Part shown: in pieces, positions 35,815 through 43,891 of the stretch
Position numbering within the stretch: the stretch's first letter is position 1
How the letters are laid out: the number at the start of each line of letters is the position of its first letter
Source: an uncultured Thermosynechococcus sp.
GTDB lineage: Bacteria; Cyanobacteriota; Cyanobacteriia; Thermosynechococcales; Thermosynechococcaceae
DNA length: 44,743 bases
Direction of reading: 5' to 3'
NCBI RefSeq assembly: GCF_938074695.1
Contig: NZ_CALJEM010000025.1
Span: forward strand, 1-44,743
The notes under the pieces: model-generated
Seen by the model: the letters and a program-made list of their open reading frames with translations, nothing else
Databases searched by the model: none
Told to the model about the DNA's origin: nothing
Position numbers and translations under genes: made by a program

Positions 35815-36511
35815 TGCCATAGATGGGAATCACGGCACCACTGATGGCCGCTGCTCCCTCGGAAATCAGATAGGCAATCAGTTCACCAATTGCCTGGGGA
35901 CTCACCCAATTTGCTGCTTGCGCTTCCCCCATGGCCGCTCGATTGGCGGGGGTATCAATAATGCTAGGGAGAATTACATTGGCGGTGATGTTTTGGCCTT
36001 TGGTTTCAGCGGCGATCGCCCGCGTCAGAGCCACCACTGCTGCTTTGGCGGCACAATAGGCCGCCAGTTCCGCCGCGGGTTCAACCGCACCGCGAGAGCC
36101 AATAGTCACAATGCGCCCGTACCGCTGAGCCTGCATGCGTTTGAGGGCGTGTTTACACACCAAGAAGGTGGTCTCCACATTGAGGCGAAAACTCTGCTGC
36201 CAGTCACTGAGGGCAAATTGCGCCGTTGCCCCCATGCTAAAGCCGCCCACCAAGTGAACCACCGCATCCAATTGCGGCATGCGCTCCACGAGGGCGGCTA
36301 CTTCACTTTCATTGTTCAAATCCGCCGCCACAAACCGCACATTGGCCAACTCCGCCGCCGTCAATTGTTTTTCAAGGGCTTCACGGGCAGCCGCATCAAT
36401 GTAGGGAACCGTCAGGGTATAGCCTTGACTCAAGAGAACGGGCACCACTCCCTGACCCAGTCCGCCGGTGCCGCCTGTCACTAAAACCGCCCGATGGGCA
36501 AGTCCTCCCAT
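35807..36511 (-). CDS. Short-chain dehydrogenase/reductase
   Basis: 234 residues from ATG 36511 (GAGGAA upstream). The Rossmann motif T-G-G-T-G-G-L-G is near the N-terminus. The NNAG-like segment is 'VVHLVGGFSMG', an atypical version. The catalytic Ser lies in 'TIGSRGA', with the Y-x3-K pair in AAYCAAKAAV. The substrate is unknown; the small size and intact triad suggest an NAD(P)H-dependent carbonyl/alcohol enzyme. It follows the VanY-type gene by 2 nt and is followed by a small membrane protein. Confidence 0.9.
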   Translation of the reverse strand: MGGLAHRAVLVTGGTGGLGQGVVPVLLSQGYTLTVPYIDAAAREALEKQLTAAELANVRFVAADLNNESEVAALVERMPQLDAVVHLVGGFSMGATAQFALSDWQQSFRLNVETTFLVCKHALKRMQAQRYGRIVTIGSRGAVEPAAELAAYCAAKAAVVALTRAIAAETKGQNITANVILPSIIDTPANRAAMGEAQAANWVSPQAIGELIAYLISEGAAAISGAVIPIYGNA

Positions 36512-36513
36512 GG

Positions 36514-37236
36514 CTAATTCCTCGGTGTCAGTTGTCGTGCTCTGTAGAAGGTCTGCAAACTGTGGCGATCGCCCACAAAACGCCAGTGCCAAGGTTCATA
36601 GCTGACGCCCTGGGGATTGTTGCGGGGAAACGAGAGTTCAAAACTAAAGCGGGCGGCATTTTTTTGCAGCCATTGAAACGCCGGGGTGTCCTCAAAGCTC
36701 TCCTTAAGATGGGTGTTGGGTCGGTGGCCATCGCCAATATCCACCGCATAGCCCGTATGGTGTTCGCTATAGCCAGGGGGAGCACTCACCAATGCCCGCT
36801 CAGTGGTGCGTTGTGCCTGCTGCTCTTTGACCTCAAAAAAGAGATAGTCCTGATCCTGTTTGGAGCGAAAGCCCGAAAGAGGCACCAGAACCACTCCCTC
36901 CTGCTGCGCGGCAGCCACCATGGCTCGAAACCGCTCTGCTGCGGCTCGGCGTAGCTTGATTTGGCCATCGGCACTCACCGCTTCGAGTTCTGAGAGAGGG
37001 GCTTCCTCGTAGGGCAGATGTCCCAGCAGGTTTTCCGTTGGGGTAGCCGTCGGGGTTGACTCTGTTTCTTTGGCCGTTGGCGATGCAGGGGGACGATTGA
37101 GAAACCCTGCTGCTCCCCCCCCTACAAGACCCACGAGAAGAATTGCGCTGGCGATCGCCAGTCCCCCTCGCCGAGGCTCTCCCTTACTCTTCGGGATTGG
37201 TTGTAGCCGCTCCGCAACAGGAATATCTTGATCCAT
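36514..37236 (-). CDS. Membrane-anchored D-Ala-D-Ala carboxypeptidase, VanY/LdcB-like
   Basis: 240 residues from ATG 37236. A cytoplasmic basic start, one TM helix (about 27-47) and a Thr/Pro-rich periplasmic linker (about 50-75) precede the peptidase domain. The metal motif is visible: 'SGFRSKQDQDYLF', S-E-H-H-T-G-Y-A-V-D-I-G and E-P-W-H-W-R, giving the His-Asp-His zinc set. It trims peptidoglycan stem peptides in the periplasm. The gene follows an Slt-type lytic transglycosylase in the same direction (26-nt gap), so the two probably remodel the wall together. Confidence 0.9.
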   Translation of the reverse strand: MDQDIPVAERLQPIPKSKGEPRRGGLAIASAILLVGLVGGGAAGFLNRPPASPTAKETESTPTATPTENLLGHLPYEEAPLSELEAVSADGQIKLRRAAAERFRAMVAAAQQEGVVLVPLSGFRSKQDQDYLFFEVKEQQAQRTTERALVSAPPGYSEHHTGYAVDIGDGHRPNTHLKESFEDTPAFQWLQKNAARFSFELSFPRNNPQGVSYEPWHWRFVGDRHSLQTFYRARQLTPRN

Positions 37237-37262
37237 GATTTGACCCTGTCCTTCTCTAAATT

Positions 37263-39401
37263 TTAGGGTTTTTCGGGCTGGGCATAGAGTTGCCAGTAAT
37301 TCCAATAGTTCTCTAAGACATTTTTGACATAGCCATGGGTCTCAGGAAAGGGAATTGATTCGATAAAGCGATCGGGATCGGTAATATCGAACCGCTTTAA
37401 CCAGTGATTGACATTTCCAGGCCCCGCATTATAGCTTGCCAAAGCCAAGAGGGTGTTTTGATGGTATTGATTGTGGGTGTAGTCAAAGTACCAAGTGCCC
37501 AGGCGGATATTATCCTCTGGCTCCACCAGCGAATAGCGGTCTAGGTTCAACTTTTTGGCAATCCAAGTAGCGGTTTCAGGCATAAGCTGCATTAACCCCG
37601 TTGCCCCTGCCACTGAGCGAATGTCCTTTTCAAAGCGAGACTCCTGGCGAATCAAAGCCATCACCAGCAGAGGATTTAAGTTGCGCGCCAGTGACCACTT
37701 TTGCACCAACTCCCAGTAGGGCAGGGGGTAAAGGGCATACCAAAAGCGAACATCGCGGCGAAGGGGGGCAAAGAAGGTGGCCACTTCAGGTTCATTGGCA
37801 GCCCGCGTAAATAAGTTTTGCAGCATGAAGAGGCCATCGAGGTATTCCCCCACCCCTAGGCGAATGAGGCCATCGCTCAGTTGCTCTGCTGCACTGGGTT
37901 GCACCCGATTTTCAAATTCCCACTGCCAGCGCTGCCAAGCCTCCTGCGATTGCCCCAGTAGATACAGTTCCCGCAGTGTTGAACTACCCGTCGCTAGGGG
38001 GAGGAGGGGTTGGCGATCGCGCCTCACTGAAGGACGCTGTTGCCGCAGGGTTGTCAACGTGCCCACTGGCTTTTTGAGCAGACTGGCTGCCCGCCAAGCA
38101 TAGTAGGTGTGGGGATAGTGCTCTATAAGGAACTGCCAAGTTTGGCGTTGAGCTTGGGGTTGTCCTGCCTCTCCCTGCCATTTTCCCTGCCAAAAGGCTG
38201 CGCGCGGCGCCAGCTCACTGTCGGCATTGAATTTGAGAATTTCCCTAACCCACCGTTGTGCCTCAGACCACTGCCGTTTTTGGGCAGCCCCTTGGGCCAG
38301 TTGCCAGCGCAGTTCCGCTGCGGCGCCACTTTGGGGATAAGTCTTAAAAAGTTGCTGTTGGCTCTGTTGTGCTCCCTCAGTATTCCCCAGTGCTTTGTAG
38401 TTTTCATACTGCGTCAAGAGGGCATCGGCCGCGATCGCCGGGGCTTGATTTTGCGTTGCCAACTGCAGACACTTAGCCAGCAAAGGGAGACGCTCCGCCG
38501 GGGTTTTCGCCAGACGGGCAAGGCGCAGTTGGGCTAGGGCAGCTTCTGAACTCTGGGGAAAGCGGTTAACCAACGTCCGATAGGCAGCGATCGCCCCTGG
38601 GGTGTCGCCACTCAGTTGCCGTCCCCGTCCTACCCGATAGAGATTCAGAGGTGTTGGCGGTGCCTTGGCATAGGCGGCCGCAGCGGGGGCATACTGCATT
38701 TTCTCCCAATAGCCGAAAGCAACTGCTTCCCAGTCGGCTGGCGTCAGTTGATCGGCGTAGCGCTGGCGCAAAATTTCAAGGTAGGTGCCGTAGTCCTTCA
38801 GAAAAAGGCCGTAGCGCGCCACCAGCTTCAGGTAGGGCACTTGATCGGGATTTTTCTCTAACTGTTCCGCCACGTAGTTGATGACGGCAGGATGGCGGGG
38901 AAAGCGCGCGATCGCCGGTTGCGGTTGATTTAAGCTCAGAAGCGCCACTGCTGCTTCAGGTTCATTGCCATAGTCCCGCAGCAACTGTTCCCACGTTTCC
39001 TTGGCCTTGCGGTTGTCTCCCTGTTGGCGATAGGCCTCAGCCCGCAGTAGAAGAATAGGGGCTGCCATGGGTCGGTAGGTCCGTTCAAGGCCTTGGAGCC
39101 ACTGGAGACTAGATTGGGGGTTCTTTTGACTCAGGCTTTTTACGGCCAAAAGATAGCGGGCGCGATCGCGCTTGAGGGGGTCTGAAGACTGTGCCCACTG
39201 CTTTAGCTCTTGCAGACTTTGGGGGGGTGCTTCCACCGTGAGCGTGTAAGGCGGTGTCAAAGAGGGCGATCGCCAGTGGTACCAACCGGCTAAGCCACCG
39301 CCGACAACAAGCCCAGCCAGCAACAGCGACCCTGGCCAAGGCCACATCTGTCGCCAACCTTTTTGTTTTAGGAGCAATTTCACCACACTGCTGAATATCA
39401 T
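37263..39401 (-). CDS. Soluble-type lytic transglycosylase (Slt70-like), membrane-anchored
   Basis: 712 residues. A TM anchor (about 25-45) is followed by a long alpha-helical, TPR-like superhelix (about 75-540) and a C-terminal SLT lysozyme-like domain (about 560-705). The catalytic Glu is in 'ALIRQESRFEKDI'. 'GATGLMQLMP', 'NIRLGTWYFDY' and 'ASYNAGPGNVNHWL' are the other SLT signatures. It cleaves glycan strands to anhydromuropeptides. The U-shaped helical domain resembles that of Slt70. ATG 39401 is used; the codon before it is TTG. It is divergent from the next pair of small membrane proteins. Confidence 0.93.
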   Translation of the reverse strand: MIFSSVVKLLLKQKGWRQMWPWPGSLLLAGLVVGGGLAGWYHWRSPSLTPPYTLTVEAPPQSLQELKQWAQSSDPLKRDRARYLLAVKSLSQKNPQSSLQWLQGLERTYRPMAAPILLLRAEAYRQQGDNRKAKETWEQLLRDYGNEPEAAVALLSLNQPQPAIARFPRHPAVINYVAEQLEKNPDQVPYLKLVARYGLFLKDYGTYLEILRQRYADQLTPADWEAVAFGYWEKMQYAPAAAAYAKAPPTPLNLYRVGRGRQLSGDTPGAIAAYRTLVNRFPQSSEAALAQLRLARLAKTPAERLPLLAKCLQLATQNQAPAIAADALLTQYENYKALGNTEGAQQSQQQLFKTYPQSGAAAELRWQLAQGAAQKRQWSEAQRWVREILKFNADSELAPRAAFWQGKWQGEAGQPQAQRQTWQFLIEHYPHTYYAWRAASLLKKPVGTLTTLRQQRPSVRRDRQPLLPLATGSSTLRELYLLGQSQEAWQRWQWEFENRVQPSAAEQLSDGLIRLGVGEYLDGLFMLQNLFTRAANEPEVATFFAPLRRDVRFWYALYPLPYWELVQKWSLARNLNPLLVMALIRQESRFEKDIRSVAGATGLMQLMPETATWIAKKLNLDRYSLVEPEDNIRLGTWYFDYTHNQYHQNTLLALASYNAGPGNVNHWLKRFDITDPDRFIESIPFPETHGYVKNVLENYWNYWQLYAQPEKP

Positions 39402-39481
39402 CAACTCTTAGTCTACTTAGCCACACCTCACCCTCCACTGTGGCAATCTATGAAAAGATGAACCGGTAGTCCCGAAGGTCA

Positions 39482-39805
39482 ATGCCCCCTACGCCACGAA
39501 TGGTCTGGATTGTAATTGGCTGCAATTGCCTGATTGCGCTGATTTCTCTGTGGTTAGCGTGGCAGTTAGTGAAGCTGCGGCAAATTCTACGGGGGGTGTC
39601 CCGCGCTCTACTGGATGCCGAGCGGAGTACCCACGGGGTCTTAGGCGGTGCCCCCGAGGTAATTCTCATTGGCCAACGAGGCGTTGCAGGCTTGCGATCG
39701 CAACTGCCTAAATGGCGTCGGCAACAGCGCCATGTCCGTTTGTTTTTAACCTTGATAAGCTGGATAGGGCGGTATGGTGTCCGCTTCCGAAGGAGAAAGC
39801 GATGA
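39482..39805 (+). CDS. Small membrane protein, cyanobacterial hypothetical
   Basis: 107 residues. One TM helix (about 8-27, WIVIGCNCLIALISLWLAW) is followed by an amphipathic helix and a strongly basic tail (KWRRQQRHVRL...RRRKR). It recalls the short DUF948-like partner often found next to YtxH-type genes. AAGG just upstream supports the start. Its TGA overlaps the next ATG (ATGA). Function is unknown; it may organise a membrane complex. Confidence 0.75.
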   Translation: MPPTPRMVWIVIGCNCLIALISLWLAWQLVKLRQILRGVSRALLDAERSTHGVLGGAPEVILIGQRGVAGLRSQLPKWRRQQRHVRLFLTLISWIGRYGVRFRRRKR

Positions 39806-40161
39806 GTCAGCAACAGGGTGGCGGTGGTGCCTTTTGGGGTGGTTTGCTTCTAGGAAGCGCGATCGGCACAGTTGTAGGGCTGTTGATTGCTCCCCGCTCT
39901 GGTAAGGAAACCCGACAACTGCTGCGCAAATCTGCTGATGCTTTACCCGAACTGCTCGAAGACATCACTGCCAGTTTTGAGCAACATCGCGATCGCCTCT
40001 CAGAAACTACCCAAGAGCGCTGGCAAGCTACATTAGAGCGGCTCAAAGAAGCGATCGCTGTCGGCATTGAGGTGACCCAGCAACAGCGGCAAATCCTACG
40101 CCGTGAAGCCAATGGCATGGCCTTGGGTAACCTCGATGAAGAAGATGCCGTCAATCAATAG
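39802..40161 (+). CDS. YtxH-like membrane protein
   Basis: 119 residues from ATG 39802, with AAGGAG upstream. The longer frame from 39712 is not used. A glycine-rich TM segment, 'GGLLLGSAIGTVVGLLIAPRSGKETR', is the YtxH signature. It is followed by a helical tail of about 80 residues with coiled-coil character. YtxH-like proteins are stress- or envelope-related, of unknown exact role. It is coupled to the preceding gene by a 4-nt overlap. Confidence 0.85.
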   Translation: MSQQQGGGGAFWGGLLLGSAIGTVVGLLIAPRSGKETRQLLRKSADALPELLEDITASFEQHRDRLSETTQERWQATLERLKEAIAVGIEVTQQQRQILRREANGMALGNLDEEDAVNQ

Positions 40162-40167
40162 CCTGCT

Positions 40168-40341
40168 TTAGTTGATGTATCTGGATGGGGTGTGGTTTTA
40201 GAGGATCCCGCCGTTGTTGCCATTGACCGAAACACCAAGCAACCTCTTACCGTTGGTACTGCAACAAAGTAAATCCTAGGTCGGACGCATGCGGCTCTTG
40301 CGCGATGGTGTGATTGCCGACTTTGGGCACCCTGAACTCAG
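40168..40341 (+). pseudogene. Decayed duplicate of the mreB 5' region
   Basis: Starting at 40171, about 111 nt align with mreB 41566-41676 at about 86% identity (my count). An in-frame TAA replaces an mreB codon (40270-40272). After GGTCGGACG a 17-nt segment of mreB is missing, and similarity resumes at TGCGCGATGGTGTGATTG and fades near 40341. It is out of frame and has no start codon. It is a dead fragment lying 1.4 kb upstream of the real gene. Confidence 0.85.
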
Positions 40342-40370
40342 GGAGAAAGTCAACGCCCTCTAGCCACTAT

Positions 40371-41129
40371 TTAACTACCATAGATGCCCCGATCGTCCCG
40401 TTGGAAGAGATTTTTGATGTGCTCCCATGCTTTAACAAGGGCATTTTTTGCATCGTTGGACTCCTTGAGGGCCTCGTTGTAGGCCTCAATAAACTTAGAC
40501 TGAGCCGCTTCCGACAAATCTGCACGCACCTCTGGAGAAATGTCCTCAGGTCCAGACAACTGCCCCTCAGGTTGACGCGGAATTTGCATCTCAGTAATTG
40601 CAGCCTCTTGACCGCCGGCGGATTGCAAGAGGAGAAAAATCTCCCCCGTCTTTTCCTCAGGAACTTCGACCACGAGCAAGAATTCCCCCGCCTGTACCCG
40701 TGTTTGATAAATGGCTGCTTTATCTTGGGGCATCCCCAAGGAGATTAGCACCGAGCCCAACCCAGCGCCCAAAGCACCATAGAGTGCCCCACCTGTGGCA
40801 CCTAAGAGAGCAGCCGCCAGCGGTCCTGCAGCCGCAACAACACCAATAAAAGGAATGAACAGAACGCCAACCCCCGTCAGCAGACTGAGCAGTGAACCAA
40901 AGATAGAACCGTAGAGGGCGCCCGTAGTAACCCCATCCAAGATAATATCTTTCTTGGTAATAAATCCAGTAATCCGGGCTTCAGATTGAAAATTGCGACC
41001 AATGATCGAGATATTTTCCTTGGGGACACCGCGATTCAAGAGCCGTTCGATTGCTTCTTTGACGTTGGCCTCTTCCTTGAAGGTGGCAGAGACACATTTG
41101 GTTGCCGGTTGAGTAGAGTCAGTAGCCAT
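40371..41129 (-). CDS. General-stress (YflT-like) domain fused to a glycine-zipper and a C-terminal ChaB domain
   Basis: 252 residues. Residues about 10-55 ('CVSATFKEEANVKEAIERLL...ISIIGR') form the YflT/DUF1269-type ferredoxin-like fold. A glycine-rich double hydrophobic segment (about 85-135) follows, then a return strand region (about 145-175, 'FLLVVEVPEEKTG'). The tail (about 200-245, 'DLSEAAQSKFIEAYNEALK...AWEHIKNLF') matches ChaB, a small protein tied to cation/proton antiport. It probably sits at the membrane and is stress-linked. AAGGGA precedes the ATG. It lies between the mreB fragment and the real mreB, in the opposite direction. Confidence 0.8.
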   Translation of the reverse strand: MATDSTQPATKCVSATFKEEANVKEAIERLLNRGVPKENISIIGRNFQSEARITGFITKKDIILDGVTTGALYGSIFGSLLSLLTGVGVLFIPFIGVVAAAGPLAAALLGATGGALYGALGAGLGSVLISLGMPQDKAAIYQTRVQAGEFLLVVEVPEEKTGEIFLLLQSAGGQEAAITEMQIPRQPEGQLSGPEDISPEVRADLSEAAQSKFIEAYNEALKESNDAKNALVKAWEHIKNLFQRDDRGIYGS

Positions 41130-41180
41130 AGATAGATTCCCTTAACAGAACAAACTACTTCCCTGACCCGGTGCGCCAAG

Positions 41181-41220
41181 CTGCGCGGGAGCAAGCTAAC
41201 AGGCCGGGGAGGATGTCAAA
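41181..41220 (+). mobile_element. Right-end remnant of the same IS200/IS605-type family
   Basis: These 40 nt match 6643-6682 at 37 of 40 positions (my count), ending GGAGGATGTCAAA. No left end or transposase is nearby. It lies in the mreB upstream region, about 210 nt before the likely promoter. Confidence 0.55.
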
Positions 41221-41363
41221 TTGTCCATTCTTGAACAACTTGGAACCCTAGGCGACCGGATTGACCCGATGGCAAATCACTGGTACAGCCTTCTATAGGA
41301 TACACAGGGAATGGCAACCTTTCCCACACTGGTTTTCATGGTTTTAGGGGGCATGCCGTTCTC

Positions 41364-41381
41364 GTGAACAGGGCTGTTTAC
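41364..41381. promoter_or_regulatory. Operator-like palindrome 1 upstream of mreB
   Basis: GTGAACAG-GG-CTGTTTAC: the arms match at 7 of 8 positions. It shares the AACAGNNCTGTT core with the second palindrome, 89 nt downstream. Confidence 0.5.
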
Positions 41382-41429
41382 GCATAACCCACCGGGATTT
41401 TTCAACGAAATTTTTCAAACAAAACGTAA

Positions 41430-41435
41430 TACAAT
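41430..41435 (+). promoter_or_regulatory. Possible -10 box of the mreB promoter
   Basis: TACAAT in an AT-rich stretch, 68 nt before the mreB start. There is no consensus -35 at the right distance. It would place transcription start near 41442, between the two palindromes. Confidence 0.35.
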
Positions 41436-41452
41436 CTTGCCATCACGTTTTT

Positions 41453-41470
41453 GGTAACAGGACTGTTACC
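41453..41470. promoter_or_regulatory. Operator-like palindrome 2 upstream of mreB
   Basis: GGTAACAG-GA-CTGTTACC: an 8-of-8 perfect inverted repeat with a 2-nt centre, which is too tight for an RNA hairpin loop at full length. It lies 33 nt before the start codon, probably in the transcribed leader. Confidence 0.55.
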
Positions 41471-41502
41471 GTCGATAGGATTCAAAGAAGGGGTACACCA
41501 TC

Positions 41503-42543
41503 GTGGGACTATTTAGTCGGCTATCACGAGATATCGGCATTGACTTGGGCACAGCCAACACCCTAGTTTATGTATCCGGGCGGGGTGTGGTTTTAGAGGA
41601 ACCCTCCGTTGTTGCGATTGACCAAAACACCAAACAACCCCTTGCCGTTGGTACTGAAGCAAAGCGAATGCTAGGTCGGACGCCGGGCAATGTGGTGGCC
41701 GTACGGCCACTGCGCGATGGTGTGATTGCTGACTTTGAGCGCGCTGAACTCATGCTCAAGCATTTTATGCGCCAAGTGCACGGCGGCAAGAATTTGTTTG
41801 CGCCCCGTGTGGTGATTGGTATTCCCAGCGGTGTGACGGGTGTGGAACGCCGTGCTATTGAGGATGCGGCGCGAGGGGCAGGAGCGCGGGAGGTGTATTT
41901 AATTGATGAACCCGTTGCTGCTGCCTTTGGTGCGGGCTTGCCGGTGGAAGAACCAACGGGCAACATGATTGTGGACATTGGCGGTGGAACCACAGAAGTG
42001 GCGGTTCTGAGTTTGCAGGGCACGGTTTTGAGTGAGTCTGTCCGTGTCGCTGGAGATGAAATTTCTGAGGCAATCGTCCAATATTTGAAAAAAGTGCACA
42101 ACCTAATTATTGGTGAACGCACAGCTGAAGAAATTAAAATTCGCATTGGTTCTGCTTATCCCAACGACAGCTATGACTCCGAATCCATGGAAGTGCGAGG
42201 ACTACACCAACTCTCTGGCCTACCGCGCACAGTAGTGGTCAAAGCCGAGGAAATTCGGGAAAGTATGGCAGAACCTCTCTCGGCTATTATTGAAGCAATC
42301 AAGCGCACTCTTGAGCGGACGCCTCCAGAACTGGCTGCGGACATTGTGGATCGTGGTATTATGCTGGCGGGGGGAGGTGCCTTGCTGCGGGGCTTAGATA
42401 CGCTGATTAGCCATGAAACAGGCATTGCGGTTCATGTAGCAGCAGATCCCCTGCGCTGTGTTGTCATGGGCACAGGTCGGGTGCTAGAAAACTTCAAAGA
42501 CTTAGCCCGTGTCTTTTCCACCCAACCCTCGGTCATTGGTTAA
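41503..42543 (+). CDS. mreB: Rod-shape determining actin homologue MreB
   Basis: 346 residues. The start is GTG (GLFSRLSRDIGIDLGTANTLVY) with AAGAAGGGG upstream. Actin-fold nucleotide motifs are present: D-L-G-T-A-N (phosphate 1), 'DIGGGTTEVAVLSLQG' (phosphate 2) and 'LAGGGALLRGLD' (adenosine). 'IDEPVAAAFGAGLPV' is the connecting helix. It polymerises under the membrane and directs lateral wall synthesis. It is first of mreBCD, with 14 nt to mreC. Two palindromes flank the probable promoter, and a dead copy of its 5' part lies 1.4 kb upstream. Confidence 0.97.
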   Translation: MGLFSRLSRDIGIDLGTANTLVYVSGRGVVLEEPSVVAIDQNTKQPLAVGTEAKRMLGRTPGNVVAVRPLRDGVIADFERAELMLKHFMRQVHGGKNLFAPRVVIGIPSGVTGVERRAIEDAARGAGAREVYLIDEPVAAAFGAGLPVEEPTGNMIVDIGGGTTEVAVLSLQGTVLSESVRVAGDEISEAIVQYLKKVHNLIIGERTAEEIKIRIGSAYPNDSYDSESMEVRGLHQLSGLPRTVVVKAEEIRESMAEPLSAIIEAIKRTLERTPPELAADIVDRGIMLAGGGALLRGLDTLISHETGIAVHVAADPLRCVVMGTGRVLENFKDLARVFSTQPSVIG

Positions 42544-42557
42544 GGATCACAACAGCC

Positions 42558-43322
42558 ATGGCTTTTTTGCTGCGCTGGTGGGGACGATATGCAGGAAGTT
42601 TCCTCCTGGCAACCTTGGTGCTCACGAGCGCTTGGATCTTGCGTGAGACGAATGGGGCAGCAATTCGGGAGCTGTACCGCCTTCTCAATCTACCCTTTCA
42701 AGGCTCCGTGGAAGATCAGCAAACTTTGATTCAAGCCCGCACCTGGCAACTGGAGCAGCAACTAGCAGCCCTCCGGGCAGAAAACCAGCGGTTGCGGCAA
42801 CTGCTAAAAGCACCGATGCTGCCTAATTGGGAAGGGCGTATTGTTCCGGTGATTGGACGGAGTTCCGATCAATGGTGGCGATCGCTCCTCCTGGGAGCAG
42901 GCAGTCGTCAAGGTCTGACCATTGGCTCGGTGGTTGTGGGCAACGGTGGCCTTGTGGGACGCATTACGAGCATTACTCCCAATACCAGTCGGGTGATGTT
43001 GCTCACCGATCCTGCCAGTCGAGTGGGGGTCGTGGTGGGTCGGACGCGGCAAATGGGGATTCTGCGGGGACAACTGAATCAGCAGGTGATTGTGGAGTTT
43101 TTGGAGAAAGACCCCAAGGTACAGCCCAAGGATGTCCTCTATACTTCAGCCCTCAGCAGTCTCTATCCGGCCGGCATTCCCGTGGGAGAAGTACAATCGG
43201 TGGAACTAAGCGATCCAACCCGTCCCCATGCCACGGTTATTCTCGGTGCACCGATTGATCGCCTTGAGTGGGTGACCGTCATTCCCTATGCTGAACCGAT
43301 GGACACATTTACGGCGAACTAG
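42558..43322 (+). CDS. mreC: Rod-shape determining protein MreC
   Basis: 254 residues. A TM helix (about 14-31) and a coiled coil (about 50-92, 'QLEQQLAALRAENQRLRQLL') precede the periplasmic beta-domain with 'GRIVPVIGRSSDQWWRSLLLGAGSRQG'-type sequence and 'NTSRVMLLTDPASRVGV'. It links cytoplasmic MreB to periplasmic wall enzymes. The last 35 nt overlap the proposed mreD start. Confidence 0.95.
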   Translation: MAFLLRWWGRYAGSFLLATLVLTSAWILRETNGAAIRELYRLLNLPFQGSVEDQQTLIQARTWQLEQQLAALRAENQRLRQLLKAPMLPNWEGRIVPVIGRSSDQWWRSLLLGAGSRQGLTIGSVVVGNGGLVGRITSITPNTSRVMLLTDPASRVGVVVGRTRQMGILRGQLNQQVIVEFLEKDPKVQPKDVLYTSALSSLYPAGIPVGEVQSVELSDPTRPHATVILGAPIDRLEWVTVIPYAEPMDTFTAN

Positions 43323-43815
43323 CCTCAACTGGCTAATTACAACCGGCTCTGTGGGGCTTTGTGCCCTGCTGACCTTTATTCACTTACCTAACTTGCCGCT
43401 ATTGGTACCAGACTGGTTTTTAATTTGGGTTATTGTCTGGAGTGTCAAGCGATCGTGGGGTCAAGGGGCACTAGCAGGTATTGCCCTCGGTTGGATTCAG
43501 GATGGTTTAGTGGGTGCTCACCCTAGCCACGCAGTCAGTTTAGCTTTGGTGGGGGCGCTGACCGCCCTAATGCAAAAGCAGCGCTTTGTTTCTGAGGATT
43601 TTATTTCCGTTGCTCTAATTACCTTTGCAATGGCCATTGTGCAGCAAACGGTCATCGCCATTCAAATGAGTCTTGTCAGTGGTTTTCCCCTCGAAGAGAT
43701 TTGGCAACACCATCGGCAGGTGGCACTTGGCTCGGCCATCATGAGCAGCCTTTGGGCACCCTTGATCTATGCCCCCTTGAATCGCTGGTGGACGTGGTTG
43801 CGAGAGCAAGAGTAG
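43288..43815 (+). CDS. mreD: Rod-shape determining protein MreD
   Basis: 175 residues with about five TM helices ('ITTGSVGLCALLTFIHLP', 'LLVPDWFLIWVIVWSV', 'ALVGALTALM' and others) and the family's 'GALAGIALGWIQDGLVG' segment. It is the membrane partner of MreC. The ATG at 43288 lies inside mreC and has no strong ribosome site; no better start exists later in frame. The C-terminus is short and charged. Confidence 0.9.
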   Translation: MLNRWTHLRRTSLNWLITTGSVGLCALLTFIHLPNLPLLVPDWFLIWVIVWSVKRSWGQGALAGIALGWIQDGLVGAHPSHAVSLALVGALTALMQKQRFVSEDFISVALITFAMAIVQQTVIAIQMSLVSGFPLEEIWQHHRQVALGSAIMSSLWAPLIYAPLNRWWTWLREQE

Positions 43816-43821
43816 ATTGCG

Positions 43822-43851
43822 AAAAAATGCAGGAGTCTTTTTGCCCCTGCA
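43822..43851 (-). terminator. Terminator of the DUF1400 gene, possibly shared with mreD
   Basis: On the minus strand TGCAGG (43851-43846) pairs with CCTGCA (43833-43828), followed by TTTTTT (43827-43822). It lies 41 nt past the DUF1400 stop and 12 nt past the mreD stop. On the plus strand no T-run follows. Confidence 0.6.
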
Positions 43852-43891
43852 CTGAAATTGTTCACTGTGAATCTTGATCAATCGTTTGGCG

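Noticed and set aside
35750-36484. 244-residue plus-strand ORF
   Set aside because: It is a shadow of the SDR gene on the other strand, whose catalytic and cofactor motifs are clear.
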